Shown: in pieces, positions 1 through 11,052 of the stretch | Layout: every line of letters begins with the position of its first letter | Numbering within the stretch: the first letter of the stretch is position 1 | DNA from: Mycobacterium sp. | GTDB lineage: Bacteria > Actinomycetota > Actinomycetes > Mycobacteriales > Mycobacteriaceae | NCBI GenBank assembly: GCA_025965975.1 | Contig: JAOPVX010000258.1 | Location: 1-35,281 of the forward strand | DNA length: 35,281 bases | Direction: 5' to 3' | The notes under the pieces: model-generated | Database searches by the model: none | The model's input: the letters and a program-made list of their open reading frames with translations, nothing else | What the model was told of the DNA's origin: nothing | Made by a program: the position numbers and the translations under genes

Positions 1-421
1 ACGAAATCACACCCGTGTCTTCGGGCAGCGCAGGCAGCGTCGGATAGTCCTCGACTGCCATAGTCGGCAGCGAGAACCGTGCGCTGCCGCAGGTCAACGA
101 CACTCGGGTGCCTTCGACGGCGACGTCGACCGGTTTGGCGGGCAACGCCCTGGTGATGTCGGACAACAACCGACCAGACACCAAAACACTTCCAGGAGAA
201 GCTATTTCGGCGGCAACCTGTACCTCGGCGGAGACTTCGTAGTCGAACCCGGAGATTTTCAGCCCATCGTCGGACCCGGTGAGCAACACACCGGCGAGGA
301 CCGGCACTGTCGGCCTTGTTGGCAAATTCCTGGCAACCCAGGCCACGGCGTCGGCGAAGTCTTCGCGCACTAAGCGGAACTTCAAATCGGTGAGACCAAC
401 CGTTGTCGTCGCCACGTCCAT
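1..421 (-). CDS. dnaN: DNA polymerase III subunit beta (sliding clamp), N-terminal part
   Basis: The first 140 codons of the beta clamp, which encircles DNA and tethers the replicative polymerase. The gene runs off the left edge. The translation opens [20 protein letters not shown] and continues through the clamp domain 1 landmarks [24 protein letters not shown] (in part) and [13 protein letters not shown], ending at [14 protein letters not shown]. The ATG (bases 421-419, minus strand) is preceded by GAAGGGA five bases upstream, a good ribosome binding site. A TATTGT hexamer at 443-448 (minus strand) could be a -10 element for a short leader; no convincing -35 is seen. It lies next to dnaA across oriC and is transcribed in the same direction, as in other mycobacteria. 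The family call is secure; only the rest of the gene is missing. Confidence 0.96.
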   Translation of the reverse strand, partial: MDVATTTVGLTDLKFRLVREDFADAVAWVARNLPTRPTVPVLAGVLLTGSDDGLKISGFDYEVSAEVQVAAEIASPGSVLVSGRLLSDITRALPAKPVDVAVEGTRVSLTCGSARFSLPTMAVEDYPTLPALPEDTGVIS

Positions 422-933
422 AGCGTCCCTTCGATCCACACCACAATAAGGTCTAACCAGCGGTTTCTCGGTTTCTCACCACGCGTCTCCCCGAGACGTA
501 CTGACGACCGTAACGGCTGCCGCTGAACCACCGTAGAGCTTTCCGGCTCAACTTGAAAGCTAATCGATCGGGGTGACATCAAGCGTCGCTGACCGGCACT
601 GCGCACAGTGAATCGATGTGTCCCCAGGTGCCTTCTTCTAAGGAGGAACTACGGAGATATACGAGCAACAGTAATAGGGCCTGTGGACATTGGGGATAAA
701 CCGATGTCGCCCCAGCGTGGCAAGTGTGTCGGGTTGTGAGTGGATTGTGAACGGAGCGCTACTGCAGTCGGGCGCACTGTGGACTTCAACGGCGTTGTGA
801 GCGAAGCGGCGGGTGGTCCGAAGGTTGGGCGCATGTTGTCCACACCGGCATCCACACCGCATCGGTGTGACAAGTGATGCCGACGGTGCGGAAGTTTTTG
901 CAGAATTTTTCGGCGGAACAGTGGAACTGAGGC
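422..933. other. oriC: oriC: dnaA-dnaN intergenic origin region
   Basis: A 512-base stretch with no gene between dnaA and dnaN, the place where mycobacterial oriC has been mapped. One perfect mycobacterial DnaA box TTGTCCACA lies at 836-844. Near matches are at 682-690 (TGTGGACAT, reverse), 778-786 (TGTGGACTT, reverse) and 848-856 (GCATCCACA). TTGTGA hexamers recur at 734, 745 and 795. A small A/T-rich patch with two T-runs (about 891-913), next to the dnaA 3' end, is a candidate unwinding element. The location and the perfect box are direct observations; function as the origin is inferred from synteny. Confidence 0.85.
836..844 (+). promoter_or_regulatory. DnaA box (perfect TTGTCCACA) in oriC
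   Basis: The nine bases match the mycobacterial DnaA-box consensus exactly. The site lies about 90 bases from the dnaA stop codon, inside the dnaA-dnaN gap, with weaker boxes on either side. Confidence 0.8.
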
Positions 934-2424
934 TCAGCGCTTGGAGCGCTGGCGGATTCGAGTGGTTAGTTCCTTGACGTGATCGAACACCTCACGGCGT
1001 TCGGCCATCTCGCCGCGAATCTTTTTCTCGGCATACATCACGGTGGTGTGGTCGCGGCCGAACGTCTGGCCGATCTTCGGTAGCGACAGATCGGTGAGTT
1101 CGCGGCACAGATACATCGCGATCTGACGGGATTGCGCCAACGCCCGTGTCTTGCCAGGTCCGCGTAGCTCCTCGATGGTGGTTTCAAAGTACTCTGCGGT
1201 GGCAGCCATGATCGCTGCCGCGCTGATCTGCATGGTGCCGGCGTCGGCGATCAGGTCGCGCAGCACGATCTCGGCCAGCGACCTGTCGATCGGTGTCTTG
1301 TTCAGCGACGCGAACGCGGTCACGCGGATCAGCGCGCCTTCGAGTTCGCGGATGTTGCGCTCGATGCTGCTGGCGATGAGCTCGAGCACGTCGCCGGGTA
1401 CGTCGAGCCGGTCCATCTGTGCCTTCTTGCGCAGAATCGCGATGCGGGTCTCCAGTTCGGGTGGCTGGACGTCGGTGATCAGTCCCCACTCGAATCGGGT
1501 GCGCAGCCGGTCCTCGAGTGTGGCCAGCTGCTTGGGCGGCCGGTCGGAGGAGATGACGATCTGCTTGTTGGCGTTGTGCAACGTGTTGAAGGTGTGGAAG
1601 AACTCCTCCTGGATGCCTTCCTTGCCCTCGATGAACTGGATGTCGTCGACCAGCAGCACATCGATGTCGCGGTAGCTGCGTTTGAACGATGCTTTGCGGT
1701 CGTCGCGCAGCGAGTTGATGAAGTCGTTGGTGAACTCTTCGGTGGAGACGTACTTGACGCGCATGCCGGGAAAGAGTCGTTGGGCGTAGTTGCCGGCAGC
1801 GTGCAAAAGGTGTGTCTTGCCGAGTCCGGACTCGCCCCAGATGAACAGCGGGTTGTAGGCCCGGGCGGGCGCCTCAGCAATCGCGAGGGTTGCGGCGTGA
1901 GCGAACCTGTTCGAGGCGCCGATGACAAACGTGTCGAAGGTGTAGCGGCGGTTGAGATTCACCGCGGTGGGCTCGCCGGCCGGGGTGTTGTGCGATCGGT
2001 TGGTGAAGTAGGTTGGCCAGCTCTCCTCGGCGCTGGCGAGAGCCTCGGAGTCGTCGTCAACCTCGTCGGGGTCGGTGGCGGCCAACCCGTTGCCGCCATC
2101 GTCGGGTTCGTCGGAAGCTGGGCCTGCGATGCGGACCCCCAGCTCGACGCGCTGCCCGAGCTGACGGCTGAGGGCGGTGATGATCGGCTCGCGCAGGTGG
2201 CGTTCGATCTCGTTTTGCACAAAGGGTGTAGGCACCGAGAGCAGGGCAAACCCTTCGGTGATGACGAGCGGCTGAACGAGCTTTAACCAGGCCCTTTGCT
2301 GAGGCGTCAGGGCGGGGAGCGTGGAATCCCCGTTGAGGATTCCGCCGGTGTCGGTGTCGCCGTTCAGTTCGGCAACCACGTTGTTCCAGACGGCGACGAA
2401 GGGGGGATCGGGGTCAGCTGTCAA
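934..2424 (-). CDS. dnaA: Chromosomal replication initiator protein DnaA
   Basis: Initiator that binds DnaA boxes at oriC, melts the origin and recruits the helicase. 496 residues from the TTG at 2424 ([17 protein letters not shown] after initiation); M. tuberculosis dnaA also starts with TTG, and GAGGGGG sits nine bases upstream here. The reading frame is open for 13 more codons to an ATG at 2463, but that extension looks unlike the family. Domain I is at about 1-90, followed by an acidic linker to about 150. The AAA+ domain has Walker A GESGLGKT at about 197-204 and Walker B LLVDDIQF at about 257-264. The C-terminal DNA-binding helix-turn-helix carries the signature [11 protein letters not shown]. 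Length is normal. DnaA boxes in its own promoter region suggest autoregulation. Confidence 0.97.
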   Translation of the reverse strand: MTADPDPPFVAVWNNVVAELNGDTDTGGILNGDSTLPALTPQQRAWLKLVQPLVITEGFALLSVPTPFVQNEIERHLREPIITALSRQLGQRVELGVRIAGPASDEPDDGGNGLAATDPDEVDDDSEALASAEESWPTYFTNRSHNTPAGEPTAVNLNRRYTFDTFVIGASNRFAHAATLAIAEAPARAYNPLFIWGESGLGKTHLLHAAGNYAQRLFPGMRVKYVSTEEFTNDFINSLRDDRKASFKRSYRDIDVLLVDDIQFIEGKEGIQEEFFHTFNTLHNANKQIVISSDRPPKQLATLEDRLRTRFEWGLITDVQPPELETRIAILRKKAQMDRLDVPGDVLELIASSIERNIRELEGALIRVTAFASLNKTPIDRSLAEIVLRDLIADAGTMQISAAAIMAATAEYFETTIEELRGPGKTRALAQSRQIAMYLCRELTDLSLPKIGQTFGRDHTTVMYAEKKIRGEMAERREVFDHVKELTTRIRQRSKR

Positions 2425-2478
2425 TGACGGGAACCCCCTCGAGGCCGATCCAGAGACGGCCAAATGAACGATGACGAA

Positions 2479-2511
2479 CTGTCCACATAGTTATCCACAG
2501 GTTGTGGAAAC
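2479..2511. promoter_or_regulatory. DnaA-box cluster upstream of dnaA
   Basis: Three boxes lie within 33 bases just outside the dnaA coding region. They are CTGTCCACA at 2479-2487 (one mismatch to TTGTCCACA), TTATCCACA at 2491-2499 (identical to the classical E. coli box) and TGTGGAAAC at 2503-2511 (reverse, GTTTCCACA). Their position between the dnaA start and its likely promoter points to DnaA autoregulation or titration. Confidence 0.7.
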
Positions 2512-2807
2512 AGAACAGTCGTCGTCGCTCTGTTGTCTACCGGCGGGGACGCCGCGGGCCGGGGCTCGTCACAGTGGTGGTGCGCTCTGTGGGCTCGCGA
2601 CTGTCTGGGCATCCCCGCTTCGTTGTCCGTCGCCATTCCGTTATCGAAACGGCATTGCCAGAAGCTAACAGTTTTCTCCTCGGGTGCCAACCGTTCTGCA
2701 ACATTGTTCGGGATTGTTCGCGGCTTTGATGGCGGGTCCGCAAACTGCGTGGCGGTTGTGGCGGTTGTCAACGGTTCGGTGGCGGCTCGGATCGGCGCGG
2801 GCGAGGT

Positions 2808-2836
2808 TTGACCCAGCGAAATCTCGTCAGTACCCT
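2808..2836 (+). promoter_or_regulatory. SigA-type promoter for the rpmH operon
   Basis: TTGACC (2808-2813) and TACCCT (2831-2836) are separated by exactly 17 bases, a textbook housekeeping promoter. The predicted start near 2843 would give a leader of about 164 bases before rpmH. Confidence 0.65.
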
Positions 2837-3006
2837 CGAACAGTCGCCCGCACGTGGCGATACGGCTGCGACCCAGGAATCCCTGGAGACCGCGCCGGCT
2901 AGCACGCGAGACGGACGAGCTTACCAACGGCAACTACGTCCCCAACCGGCATGAGGTTTCGTTGGTGGGGGTTGCGGATGCCATACGCAACGAGGAGTGA
3001 ACAGCC

Positions 3007-3150
3007 GTGGCCAAGGGCAAGCGGACCTTTCAGCCCAACAACCGCCGTCGGGCGCGAGTGCATGGATTCCGGCTGCGAATGCGCACCCGGGCCGGCCGGG
3101 CGATCGTGTCGAACCGGCGCGGCAAGGGTCGCCGCAAGCTGACTGCGTGA
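3007..3150 (+). CDS. rpmH: 50S ribosomal protein L34
   Basis: A 47-residue, strongly basic protein of the large ribosomal subunit. The translation [20 protein letters not shown] continues [20 protein letters not shown] and ends GRRKLTA. This carries the L34 core ([26 protein letters not shown]) and is close to the M. tuberculosis protein. The start is a GTG with GAGGAG nine bases upstream. It is first in the rpmH-rnpA-yidD-yidC-jag-rsmG-parA-parB series, 21 bases before rnpA. Too short for most ORF finders, but unmistakable. Confidence 0.97.
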   Translation: MAKGKRTFQPNNRRRARVHGFRLRMRTRAGRAIVSNRRGKGRRKLTA

Positions 3151-3171
3151 TTCGACGCGGGATCTAGCGCG

Positions 3172-3531
3172 GTGCTTCCGGCGCGATACCGGATGACGCG
3201 GTCCACGGAGTTCGGTGCGACGGTTACTCGAGGGGTGCGGGCGGTGCAGCCCGATCTCGTGGTGCACGCGCTGCGGTCTTCCCATGACACCTCCGACGGA
3301 CCCCGAATCGGACTGGTGGTTTCGAAATCCGTTGGCAGTGCGGTGCAGCGGCACCACGTGGCCCGTCGGCTACGCCACGTGGCGCGCACGGTGATCGACG
3401 AACTAGACCCCGCCGACCGGGTGGTCATCCGTGCGCTGCCGAGCAGCCGGCACGCGATCTCAGCCCGGCTCGAACAGGAACTGCGGACGGCACTGCGCCG
3501 GACCGGGCCGCGAACCGGGAAGTCGGGCTGA
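3172..3531 (+). CDS. rnpA: Ribonuclease P protein component
   Basis: Protein subunit of RNase P, which helps the catalytic RNA bind and cleave the 5' leader of pre-tRNAs. 119 residues, basic, GTG start ([18 protein letters not shown]). The conserved signature region reads [21 protein letters not shown] then [11 protein letters not shown] (the RNR-type motif at about residues 60-75), followed by [21 protein letters not shown]. Length and start match the M. tuberculosis protein as recalled. It overlaps yidD by one base (the last base of TGA is the A of the yidD ATG), which implies coupled translation. Confidence 0.95.
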   Translation: MLPARYRMTRSTEFGATVTRGVRAVQPDLVVHALRSSHDTSDGPRIGLVVSKSVGSAVQRHHVARRLRHVARTVIDELDPADRVVIRALPSSRHAISARLEQELRTALRRTGPRTGKSG

Positions 3532-3857
3532 TGGCGCCATTGGGTTCAACGGCCGCGCGTAGCGTGATCTTTCTCATCGAGCTGTACCGCCACACGATCT
3601 CGCCGCTGCGGTTGCCCACGTGCCGGTTCACACCGACATGTAGCCAGTACGCGGTCGAGGCGCTGGCCGAGTACGGCTTGGTTCGAGGAGGCTGGCTGGC
3701 GATGGTGCGGTTGCTGAAGTGCGGGCCCTGGCATCGGGGAGGATGGGACCCAATACCGGGACGCGACTCGCGGTCAGATCGAAGCGAGGACGCGCGAGCC
3801 GCCCACGATCTCTGGGATACCCCAGCGAAGCAAGGGGAAAGCGAGACGCGTGTTTAA
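3531..3857 (+). CDS. yidD: Membrane protein insertion efficiency factor YidD
   Basis: A small membrane-associated protein thought to help YidC insert inner-membrane proteins. 108 residues. The N-terminal amphipathic/hydrophobic segment ([17 protein letters not shown]) leads into the family signature [15 protein letters not shown], then [25 protein letters not shown], with the three conserved cysteines present. The tail after about residue 80 is polar and poorly conserved. It starts on the rnpA stop and its own end overlaps the start of yidC by 8 bases, so rnpA, yidD and yidC are probably translated as a unit. Confidence 0.93.
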   Translation: MAPLGSTAARSVIFLIELYRHTISPLRLPTCRFTPTCSQYAVEALAEYGLVRGGWLAMVRLLKCGPWHRGGWDPIPGRDSRSDRSEDARAAHDLWDTPAKQGESETRV

Positions 3858-4947
3858 TTGGTTCAGCCTCGACATCATTTACTACCCGGTGTCGGCGATT
3901 ATGTGGGTCTGGTACAAGGCGTTCGCCTTCGTGCTGGGCCCGTCTAACTTCTTCGCCTGGGCGCTGTCGGTGATGTTCCTCGTGTTCACCCTGCGCGCCA
4001 TCCTGTACAAGCCGTTCGTCCGGCAGATCCGCACCACGCGGCAGATGCAGGAGCTGCAGCCCCAGATCAAGGCGCTGCAGAAGAAGTACGGCAAGGACCG
4101 TCAGCGGATGGCGTTGGAGATGCAGAAGCTGCAGCGCGAGCACGGGTTCAACCCGATACTCGGCTGTCTGCCGATGCTGGCGCAGATCCCGGTCTTCCTG
4201 GGGTTGTATCACGTGCTGCGTTCATTCAACCGGACGGTGGGTGGTTTCGGTCAACCGAAGCTGTCGGTGGAACTGAACCGCGCGACGGGCAATTATGTGT
4301 TCAGTCCCACCGACGTCGGCCACTTTCTGGACGCCAATCTGTTCGGTGCGCCGCTGGGCGCCACCATGATTCAGAAGACCGGCCTGGATGCGTTCACCGA
4401 ATTCCACCGCGCGTCGGTGGTCGTGGTGGGTGTGCCGGTGATGATCCTGGCCGGCATCGCGACGTACTTCAACAGCCGGGCGTCGGTGGCGCGCCAAAGT
4501 CCCGAGGCTGCGGCCAACCCCCAGACCGCGATGATGAACAAACTGGCGCTGTACGTGTTCCCGCTCGGCGTCGTGGTGGGCGGTCCGTTCCTACCGCTCG
4601 CGATCATCTTCTACTGGGTGTCGAACAACATCTGGACCTTCGGCCAGCAGCACTACGTGTTCGGAAAGATCGAACTAGAGGAAGAGGCCAAGAAGCTAGA
4701 GGCGCAGGAGCGGCGTGCGGCCAACGCGCCGCCACCGGGTGCCAAGCCCAAGCGGGCGCGTAAGGCACAGCCCGCCACAACCGACGGGGCGTCTGATGCG
4801 GAGTCGTCGGCGACGGAGCTGGGGACCGACGGGATCTCGGATTCGGGCGCGAATGAGCCGAGCGCGGGCACCGCGGCGGGCAACCCCGCACCGCGCCCAG
4901 GAGCGACTCCGCGCCCAGGAGCGCGGCCCAGGAAACGGAAACGCTGA
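3850..4947 (+). CDS. yidC: Membrane protein insertase YidC
   Basis: Insertase of the YidC/Oxa1/Alb3 family, which inserts and folds inner-membrane proteins alone or with SecYEG. 365 residues from a GTG overlapping yidD. The N-terminus [20 protein letters not shown] forms the first membrane segment. The core follows: a cytoplasmic hairpin rich in K/Q ([20 protein letters not shown]), then [21 protein letters not shown] and three more membrane segments ending near [15 protein letters not shown]. The last 90 residues are a charged, Pro/Ala-rich tail ending in RKRKR, expected on the cytoplasmic side for ribosome contact. There is no large periplasmic domain, as in other actinobacteria. Confidence 0.96.
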   Translation: MFNWFSLDIIYYPVSAIMWVWYKAFAFVLGPSNFFAWALSVMFLVFTLRAILYKPFVRQIRTTRQMQELQPQIKALQKKYGKDRQRMALEMQKLQREHGFNPILGCLPMLAQIPVFLGLYHVLRSFNRTVGGFGQPKLSVELNRATGNYVFSPTDVGHFLDANLFGAPLGATMIQKTGLDAFTEFHRASVVVVGVPVMILAGIATYFNSRASVARQSPEAAANPQTAMMNKLALYVFPLGVVVGGPFLPLAIIFYWVSNNIWTFGQQHYVFGKIELEEEAKKLEAQERRAANAPPPGAKPKRARKAQPATTDGASDAESSATELGTDGISDSGANEPSAGTAAGNPAPRPGATPRPGARPRKRKR

Positions 4948-4982
4948 CCGGAGCAAGACCGGTGGATGAGGGAGAGACAGAC

Positions 4983-7274
<2,292 letters not shown>

Positions 7275-7354
7275 GCCGCTTGCGCGAAGAGGCAGACGAC
7301 AATGCACAGCAGAGGGACAAGCCCGACGAACCGCTTCGCGGACAGGAGATGTCG

Positions 7355-8338
7355 ATGACCCAACCGACACGGAAGCGAAGCGGCCTCGGCCGAGGCCTTG
7401 CCTCCCTCATCCCCACCGGCCCCGCCGATGGCGACGGGGGCTCGTTCGGACATCGGATGGGGGACGCGGCCGCCGACGTTGTGATCGGCGGACCACCGGT
7501 CGCGGACGCCGCCGACGTCGGTGCCGTCTACCGCGAGATCGAGCCGTCGGCGATCGACCCGAACCCACGGCAGCCGCGTCAAGCCTTTGATGAGGAAGCG
7601 CTCGCCGAGCTTGTTCACTCCATCCGCGAGTTCGGTCTCATGCAGCCGATCGTCGTGCGCGCGGTGCCGACGACGCCGCAGGGTCCGCCCCGGTATCAGC
7701 TCGTCATGGGGGAGAGGCGCTGGCGTGCGGCCCAGCAGGCCGGTATGGCCACCATCCCCGCGATTGTGCGGGAGACCGCCGACGACAGCATGCTGCGCGA
7801 CGCATTGCTGGAGAACATCCACCGCGCCCAGCTGAATCCGTTGGAAGAGGCGGCCGCGTATCAACAGCTGCTCGACGAGTTCGGGGTCACCCACGATGAA
7901 CTCGCCGCCCGCATCGGCCGGTCCCGTCCGCTGATCACCAACATGATCCGGCTACTGCGGCTGCCGATCGCGGTACAGCGGCGGGTGGCGGCAGGCGTGT
8001 TATCGGCCGGGCACGCCCGCGCTGTGCTGTCGCTCGAGGGTGGGCCGGAGCAGCAGGAGGAGCTGGCGGCGCGCATTGTCGCCGAGGGCCTTTCGGTGCG
8101 CGCCACCGAAGAGGCGGTCACGCTGGCGAACCGTGAGAACACCGCGCCGCCGTCTGCGCCGCGCCGCAAGCCGATCCACATGCCGGGTCTGCAGGACGTT
8201 GCTGAACGGCTGTCCACGGCCTTCGATACGCGCGTTACCGTCACCCTTGGCAAACGTAAGGGCAAGATCGTGGTGGAGTTCGGGTCGGTCGAAGACCTAC
8301 AAAGGATAGTCGACCTAATGAGCTCGTCGACGAGCTGA
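7355..8338 (+). CDS. parB: Chromosome-partitioning protein ParB
   Basis: CTP-dependent DNA clamp that loads at parS and stimulates ParA. 327 residues, [20 protein letters not shown]. The N-terminal SGLGRGL motif binds ParA. The CTPase core follows with [22 protein letters not shown] (C motif) and [17 protein letters not shown] (P motif). The central helix-turn-helix includes [17 protein letters not shown] and [11 protein letters not shown], and the C-terminal dimerisation domain ends in [16 protein letters not shown]. Start: AGGAG at 7344-7348 is six bases before ATG 7355 and the N-terminus then matches other mycobacteria. An in-frame ATG at 7271 overlaps the parA stop (ATGA) and would add 28 non-conserved residues. 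Confidence 0.95.
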   Translation: MTQPTRKRSGLGRGLASLIPTGPADGDGGSFGHRMGDAAADVVIGGPPVADAADVGAVYREIEPSAIDPNPRQPRQAFDEEALAELVHSIREFGLMQPIVVRAVPTTPQGPPRYQLVMGERRWRAAQQAGMATIPAIVRETADDSMLRDALLENIHRAQLNPLEEAAAYQQLLDEFGVTHDELAARIGRSRPLITNMIRLLRLPIAVQRRVAAGVLSAGHARAVLSLEGGPEQQEELAARIVAEGLSVRATEEAVTLANRENTAPPSAPRRKPIHMPGLQDVAERLSTAFDTRVTVTLGKRKGKIVVEFGSVEDLQRIVDLMSSSTS

Positions 8339-8556
8339 CCTACGGCACCGGGTAATTACGTCACTGTGACACAGACCGCCCCCGGCAGTGCTTCCGCACG
8401 CCTCTCAAGAAGGAAAATCCATGTGCAGCAACGGGATTCGACCCGCGAGCTGTGGCCGATGAGCGAACCCGGCGAATGGGGGCCTTCGGCGTCGCGGCCT
8501 TCTATCCTGGAGTGGCAGCCGTGCAATGCAGCACCGCGCAGAACCCGGGGAGTTTA
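8339..8556 (+). other. parB downstream gap with a candidate 13-codon leader ORF
   Basis: No full gene. At 8421-8462 there is a short open frame (MCSNGIRPASCGR) with a strong AAGAAGGA Shine-Dalgarno sequence at about 8407-8414. A small palindrome GTCACTGTGAC is at 8360-8370, and TATCCT at 8503-8508 could be a -10 element for the next gene. The leader peptide is only a possibility. Confidence 0.3.
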
Positions 8557-9324
8557 GTGGCAGCGCGAATCACGCCCCTGCGGCTCGAAGCGTTCGAGCA
8601 GCTGCCCAAGCACGCACGCCGGTGCGTGTACTGGGAAGTGGATCCGTCGACCTTGCGCGCCGACGATCACCTGAGCGACCCCGAATTCGAGAAGGAAGCC
8701 TGGCTGTCAATGGTCATGCTCGAGTGGGGCTCGTGCGGTCAGATGGCGGTGCACTGCCGAGACAGCGAGGCGAGGGCCGGCGACGACGAGGACCCCGCGA
8801 TGCGGCTCGCCGCCGGGGACAATCCGTGCCTTGGGTACGCGTTCTACGCACCGCCTGGCGCAGTGCCGCGCGCGCGCCGGTTCCCCACCGGGCCGGTGAG
8901 CGCCGACGCCGTCCTGCTCACCTCATTGGGCGTCGAACGCGGCCAGGATGCAGAGGGAGTGTCACGGCACCTGATTGCGTCGGTGGTCGGTGATCTCGTC
9001 CGCCGCGGCGTTCGGGCGCTTGAAGCCTTCGGGCATACCGCCGAGGTGACCGAACTTCTGGATCCCCGGAGGGTGTCGCCCGAGCTGCGGCCCGTCGTCG
9101 AGGTGCTCGGGGACTGCTCGGTGGACCAGTGCGTGCTGGACGCCGACCTGTTGCAGGACGCGGGGTTCGCCGTCGTCACGCACCACCGGTACTTCCCGCG
9201 GCTGCGGCTCGAACTCGAGCAGGGGTTGGGCTGGAAGGCCGATGTCGAGGCGGCGTTGGAGCGTTTGCTGGAAACTTCGCAGCTGCAACAGCCGGTCGGT
9301 GCGGGCGCGGGTCCGTGTTCCTAG
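8557..9324 (+). CDS. GNAT-like conserved actinobacterial protein (Rv3916c-like)
   Basis: A 255-residue protein that sits beside parB in actinobacteria; its substrate is unknown. GTG 8557 (MAARITPLRLEAFEQLPKHA) is chosen because the conserved sequence begins there and GGGGAG lies just before it; the frame is open back to 8452. The body resembles a GNAT acetyltransferase: GYAFYAPPGAVPRARRFPTG as beta strand plus arm, DAVLLTSLGVERG, then a helix HLIASVVGDLVRRGVRALEAFG and a C-terminal DAGFAVVTHHRYFPRLRLEL. The usual acetyl-CoA loop (Q/RxxGxG/A) is not clearly present, so the enzymatic role is inferred. The gene ends within a 20-base tandem repeat. Confidence 0.85.
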   Translation: MAARITPLRLEAFEQLPKHARRCVYWEVDPSTLRADDHLSDPEFEKEAWLSMVMLEWGSCGQMAVHCRDSEARAGDDEDPAMRLAAGDNPCLGYAFYAPPGAVPRARRFPTGPVSADAVLLTSLGVERGQDAEGVSRHLIASVVGDLVRRGVRALEAFGHTAEVTELLDPRRVSPELRPVVEVLGDCSVDQCVLDADLLQDAGFAVVTHHRYFPRLRLELEQGLGWKADVEAALERLLETSQLQQPVGAGAGPCS

Positions 9325-9377
9325 CCGCGGGTCCGTGTTTCTAGCGGCGGGTCCGTGTTTCTAGCGGCGGGCCCGTC
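9307..9377. repeat. 20-base tandem repeat, about 3.5 copies
   Basis: Units at 9307-9326, 9327-9346 and 9347-9366 read GCGGGTCCGTGTTYCTAGCS with two differences, followed by a partial fourth unit (9367-9377). The first unit contains the stop codon (TAG, 9322-9324) of the GNAT-like gene. The array fills the gap to the convergent cwlM gene and probably arose by slippage. Confidence 0.9.
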
Positions 9378-9388
9378 ACCGCCTCGGT

Positions 9389-10585
9389 TTACGTCGGGCT
9401 GACGCGGCCGGCCTGCTCGACAGACAGTTCGTGAGCCAGCAGTTCGGCGAAAGTGAATGTGCCCGTGGGGCGGTCGTTCTTGCCAAGCAGGTACAGTCGC
9501 TTGACCGCGGCAAGGATGCCTTCGGCGATCGAGTCACGGGTCTGGGTGGACACCAGCATGCCCCGGTCGCGCGGATTGGTGATATAGCCGACGTCGACCT
9601 GCACGGTGGGCATCCGGGTCAGCCGCAGCAGGTCCCAGGTGCGCCCGTGGGTACGGCAGTCCCGCAATCCGGTGCGCGCCACCACTTCTCGCTGAATGAA
9701 GTCGGCAAGATTATGGCCGATGGTGGACACCGATCCGTGCGAGTTGCCGAAGTGGAACGACGCCACACCGTTGGCCGCCGGGCTGGCCTGAGTGGCGCCG
9801 CGCAGGCTGATCATCAAATCGGCGCCGACGGTATTGGCCGTCGCTGCGCGCTCGGCGTCGGACGGGGCACGGTTGACCGGTCGCGACAAGAACGTCTCCA
9901 TGCCGATGGCCGTCATCCGGCCTTCGAGCCGACTCGCCAAGTCCCACAGGATGTCTGCCTCGCTGATGGGCCCCGCCGGGCCGTTCATGATCAGGCCATG
10001 ATCGTTGCCGCCACGGCCGGGATCAATGATGATCCGCTTACCCGACAGCCGTGGCCCGGAGCGGCGAACCAGCTCCTCTTCGCGGATGGCGTGCGGAGAG
10101 CCGCCGGTAACCCGCGAACCCAGAAAGTACAAGGAGCGCAACGTTTCCGGACCACAGATCCCGTCGGGATAGAGTCCGTACTCCCGCTGGTACGACATCA
10201 GTGCATTGTGCGTCTGCAGACCGAAGTGGCCGTCAACCAACCCGGTGTAGAAGCCGAGGTCCTGCAACCGGGCCTGCAACGTCGCGACGTCGTCACCGTA
10301 CATCGGCGCACCGAACTGATGGTTGAGCGTGCGCGCCCCCAACCGGTACGAAGCTTCTTTCAGCGCACGGAAAGTCGCCTCGCCGACGATGCCGTCGACC
10401 AGCAATCCGCGGTGCTGCTGGAACGCGCGCACGGCATGGTCGAGTTCGCCGTCGAACACATCTACGGCGACATGTTTACCGGTGGTCAGGTCCTCGTCCT
10501 GGCTCTCGGTCAGTCCCAACGCCGCCAATGCAGCCCGGATCTCGGTGACCGCACCCCCGCGGTCACCGCGACGCAGACTCGACAT
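9389..10585 (-). CDS. cwlM: CwlM, regulatory N-acetylmuramoyl-L-alanine amidase homologue
   Basis: Essential mycobacterial regulator of peptidoglycan precursor synthesis; when phosphorylated by PknB the cytoplasmic form stimulates MurA. 398 residues. Two peptidoglycan-binding repeats are at about 5-70 and 90-150 (VRAFQQHRGLLVDGIVGEAT; LQARLQDLGFYTGLVDGHFG), then an amidase_3 fold at about 183-370. The usual first zinc ligand in DPGHGG is Arg here (DPGRGG, 188-193), which fits a non-hydrolytic role. The C-terminal PTGTFTF places a threonine at residue 374, the position reported as phosphorylated in M. smegmatis. ATG 10585 has AAAGGG five bases upstream; ATG 10603 would add six residues. Downstream of trxC. 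Confidence 0.95.
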   Translation of the reverse strand: MSSLRRGDRGGAVTEIRAALAALGLTESQDEDLTTGKHVAVDVFDGELDHAVRAFQQHRGLLVDGIVGEATFRALKEASYRLGARTLNHQFGAPMYGDDVATLQARLQDLGFYTGLVDGHFGLQTHNALMSYQREYGLYPDGICGPETLRSLYFLGSRVTGGSPHAIREEELVRRSGPRLSGKRIIIDPGRGGNDHGLIMNGPAGPISEADILWDLASRLEGRMTAIGMETFLSRPVNRAPSDAERAATANTVGADLMISLRGATQASPAANGVASFHFGNSHGSVSTIGHNLADFIQREVVARTGLRDCRTHGRTWDLLRLTRMPTVQVDVGYITNPRDRGMLVSTQTRDSIAEGILAAVKRLYLLGKNDRPTGTFTFAELLAHELSVEQAGRVSPT

Positions 10586-10719
10586 ACCAGCCCTTTCGGT
10601 CACGGTTGTCAGCGGACCAAACGCGCTGACGAAGCAAAGACACGCTAGGCAGCATTGTCGCAGACGGTTCCCACTTTCGAGAAAACCCCAGGCGGGTGTC
10701 CGGTCCGCGGATCGCGGCT

Positions 10720-11052
10720 TTAGACCACGTCAGCGAGGTCGCGCAGCAGCGCGGCCTTGCCCTTCGCGCCGACGATCCGCTTCACCGGAGCGCCATCCTT
10801 GAACAGGATCATCGTCGGGATCGACACCACTTGGAAGTCGCGCGCGGTGGCGGGGTTCGCGTCGACGTCGAGCTTGGCCACCGTCAACGCACCGGCCTTC
10901 TCGTTGGCGATCTCCTCGAGCACCGGGGCGACCATCTTGCACGGCCCACACCAGGTGGCCCAGAAGTCCACCAGCACCGGAGTGCTGCTCGACAGCACGT
11001 CATCGGAAAACGAATCATCCGTTACGGCAACGGTTGCGCGTGTCTCGGTCAT
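10720..11052 (-). CDS. trxC: Thioredoxin
   Basis: A small cytosolic protein-disulfide reductant, reduced by the neighbouring TrxB with NADPH electrons. 110 residues with the classical fold. The active site WCGPC is at 34-38 in [20 protein letters not shown], Asp-containing [11 protein letters not shown] follows, and the cis-proline segment is [13 protein letters not shown]. The ATG overlaps the trxB stop by four bases (ATGA), so the two are translated together. The naming trxC follows mycobacterial usage. It should share the SigH-type promoter upstream of trxB. Confidence 0.96.
   Translation of the reverse strand: MTETRATVAVTDDSFSDDVLSSSTPVLVDFWATWCGPCKMVAPVLEEIANEKAGALTVAKLDVDANPATARDFQVVSIPTMILFKDGAPVKRIVGAKGKAALLRDLADVV

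Larger units (their letters stand above)
2425..3006. other. dnaA/rpmH divergent intergenic region
   Basis: 582 bases without a credible gene. It holds the dnaA-side DnaA-box cluster (2479-2511), presumably the dnaA promoter somewhere in 2500-2700 (not resolved), the well-formed rpmH promoter (2808-2836) and the rpmH ribosome binding site GAGGAG (2992-2997). Short open frames here have no family resemblance and overlap these signals. Confidence 0.7.

Noticed and set aside
641-660. AGGAGG in oriC as the ribosome binding site of a hidden gene
   Set aside because: No start codon lies within a usable distance and no coding frame follows.
2421-2933. A 170-codon minus-strand frame upstream of dnaA
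   Set aside because: Covers the DnaA boxes and the rpmH promoter, has no ribosome binding site or family resemblance.
8366-8557. A 63-codon frame between parB and the GNAT-like gene
   Set aside because: No ribosome binding site at its start, no known family, and overlaps the short leader frame and the GNAT start.
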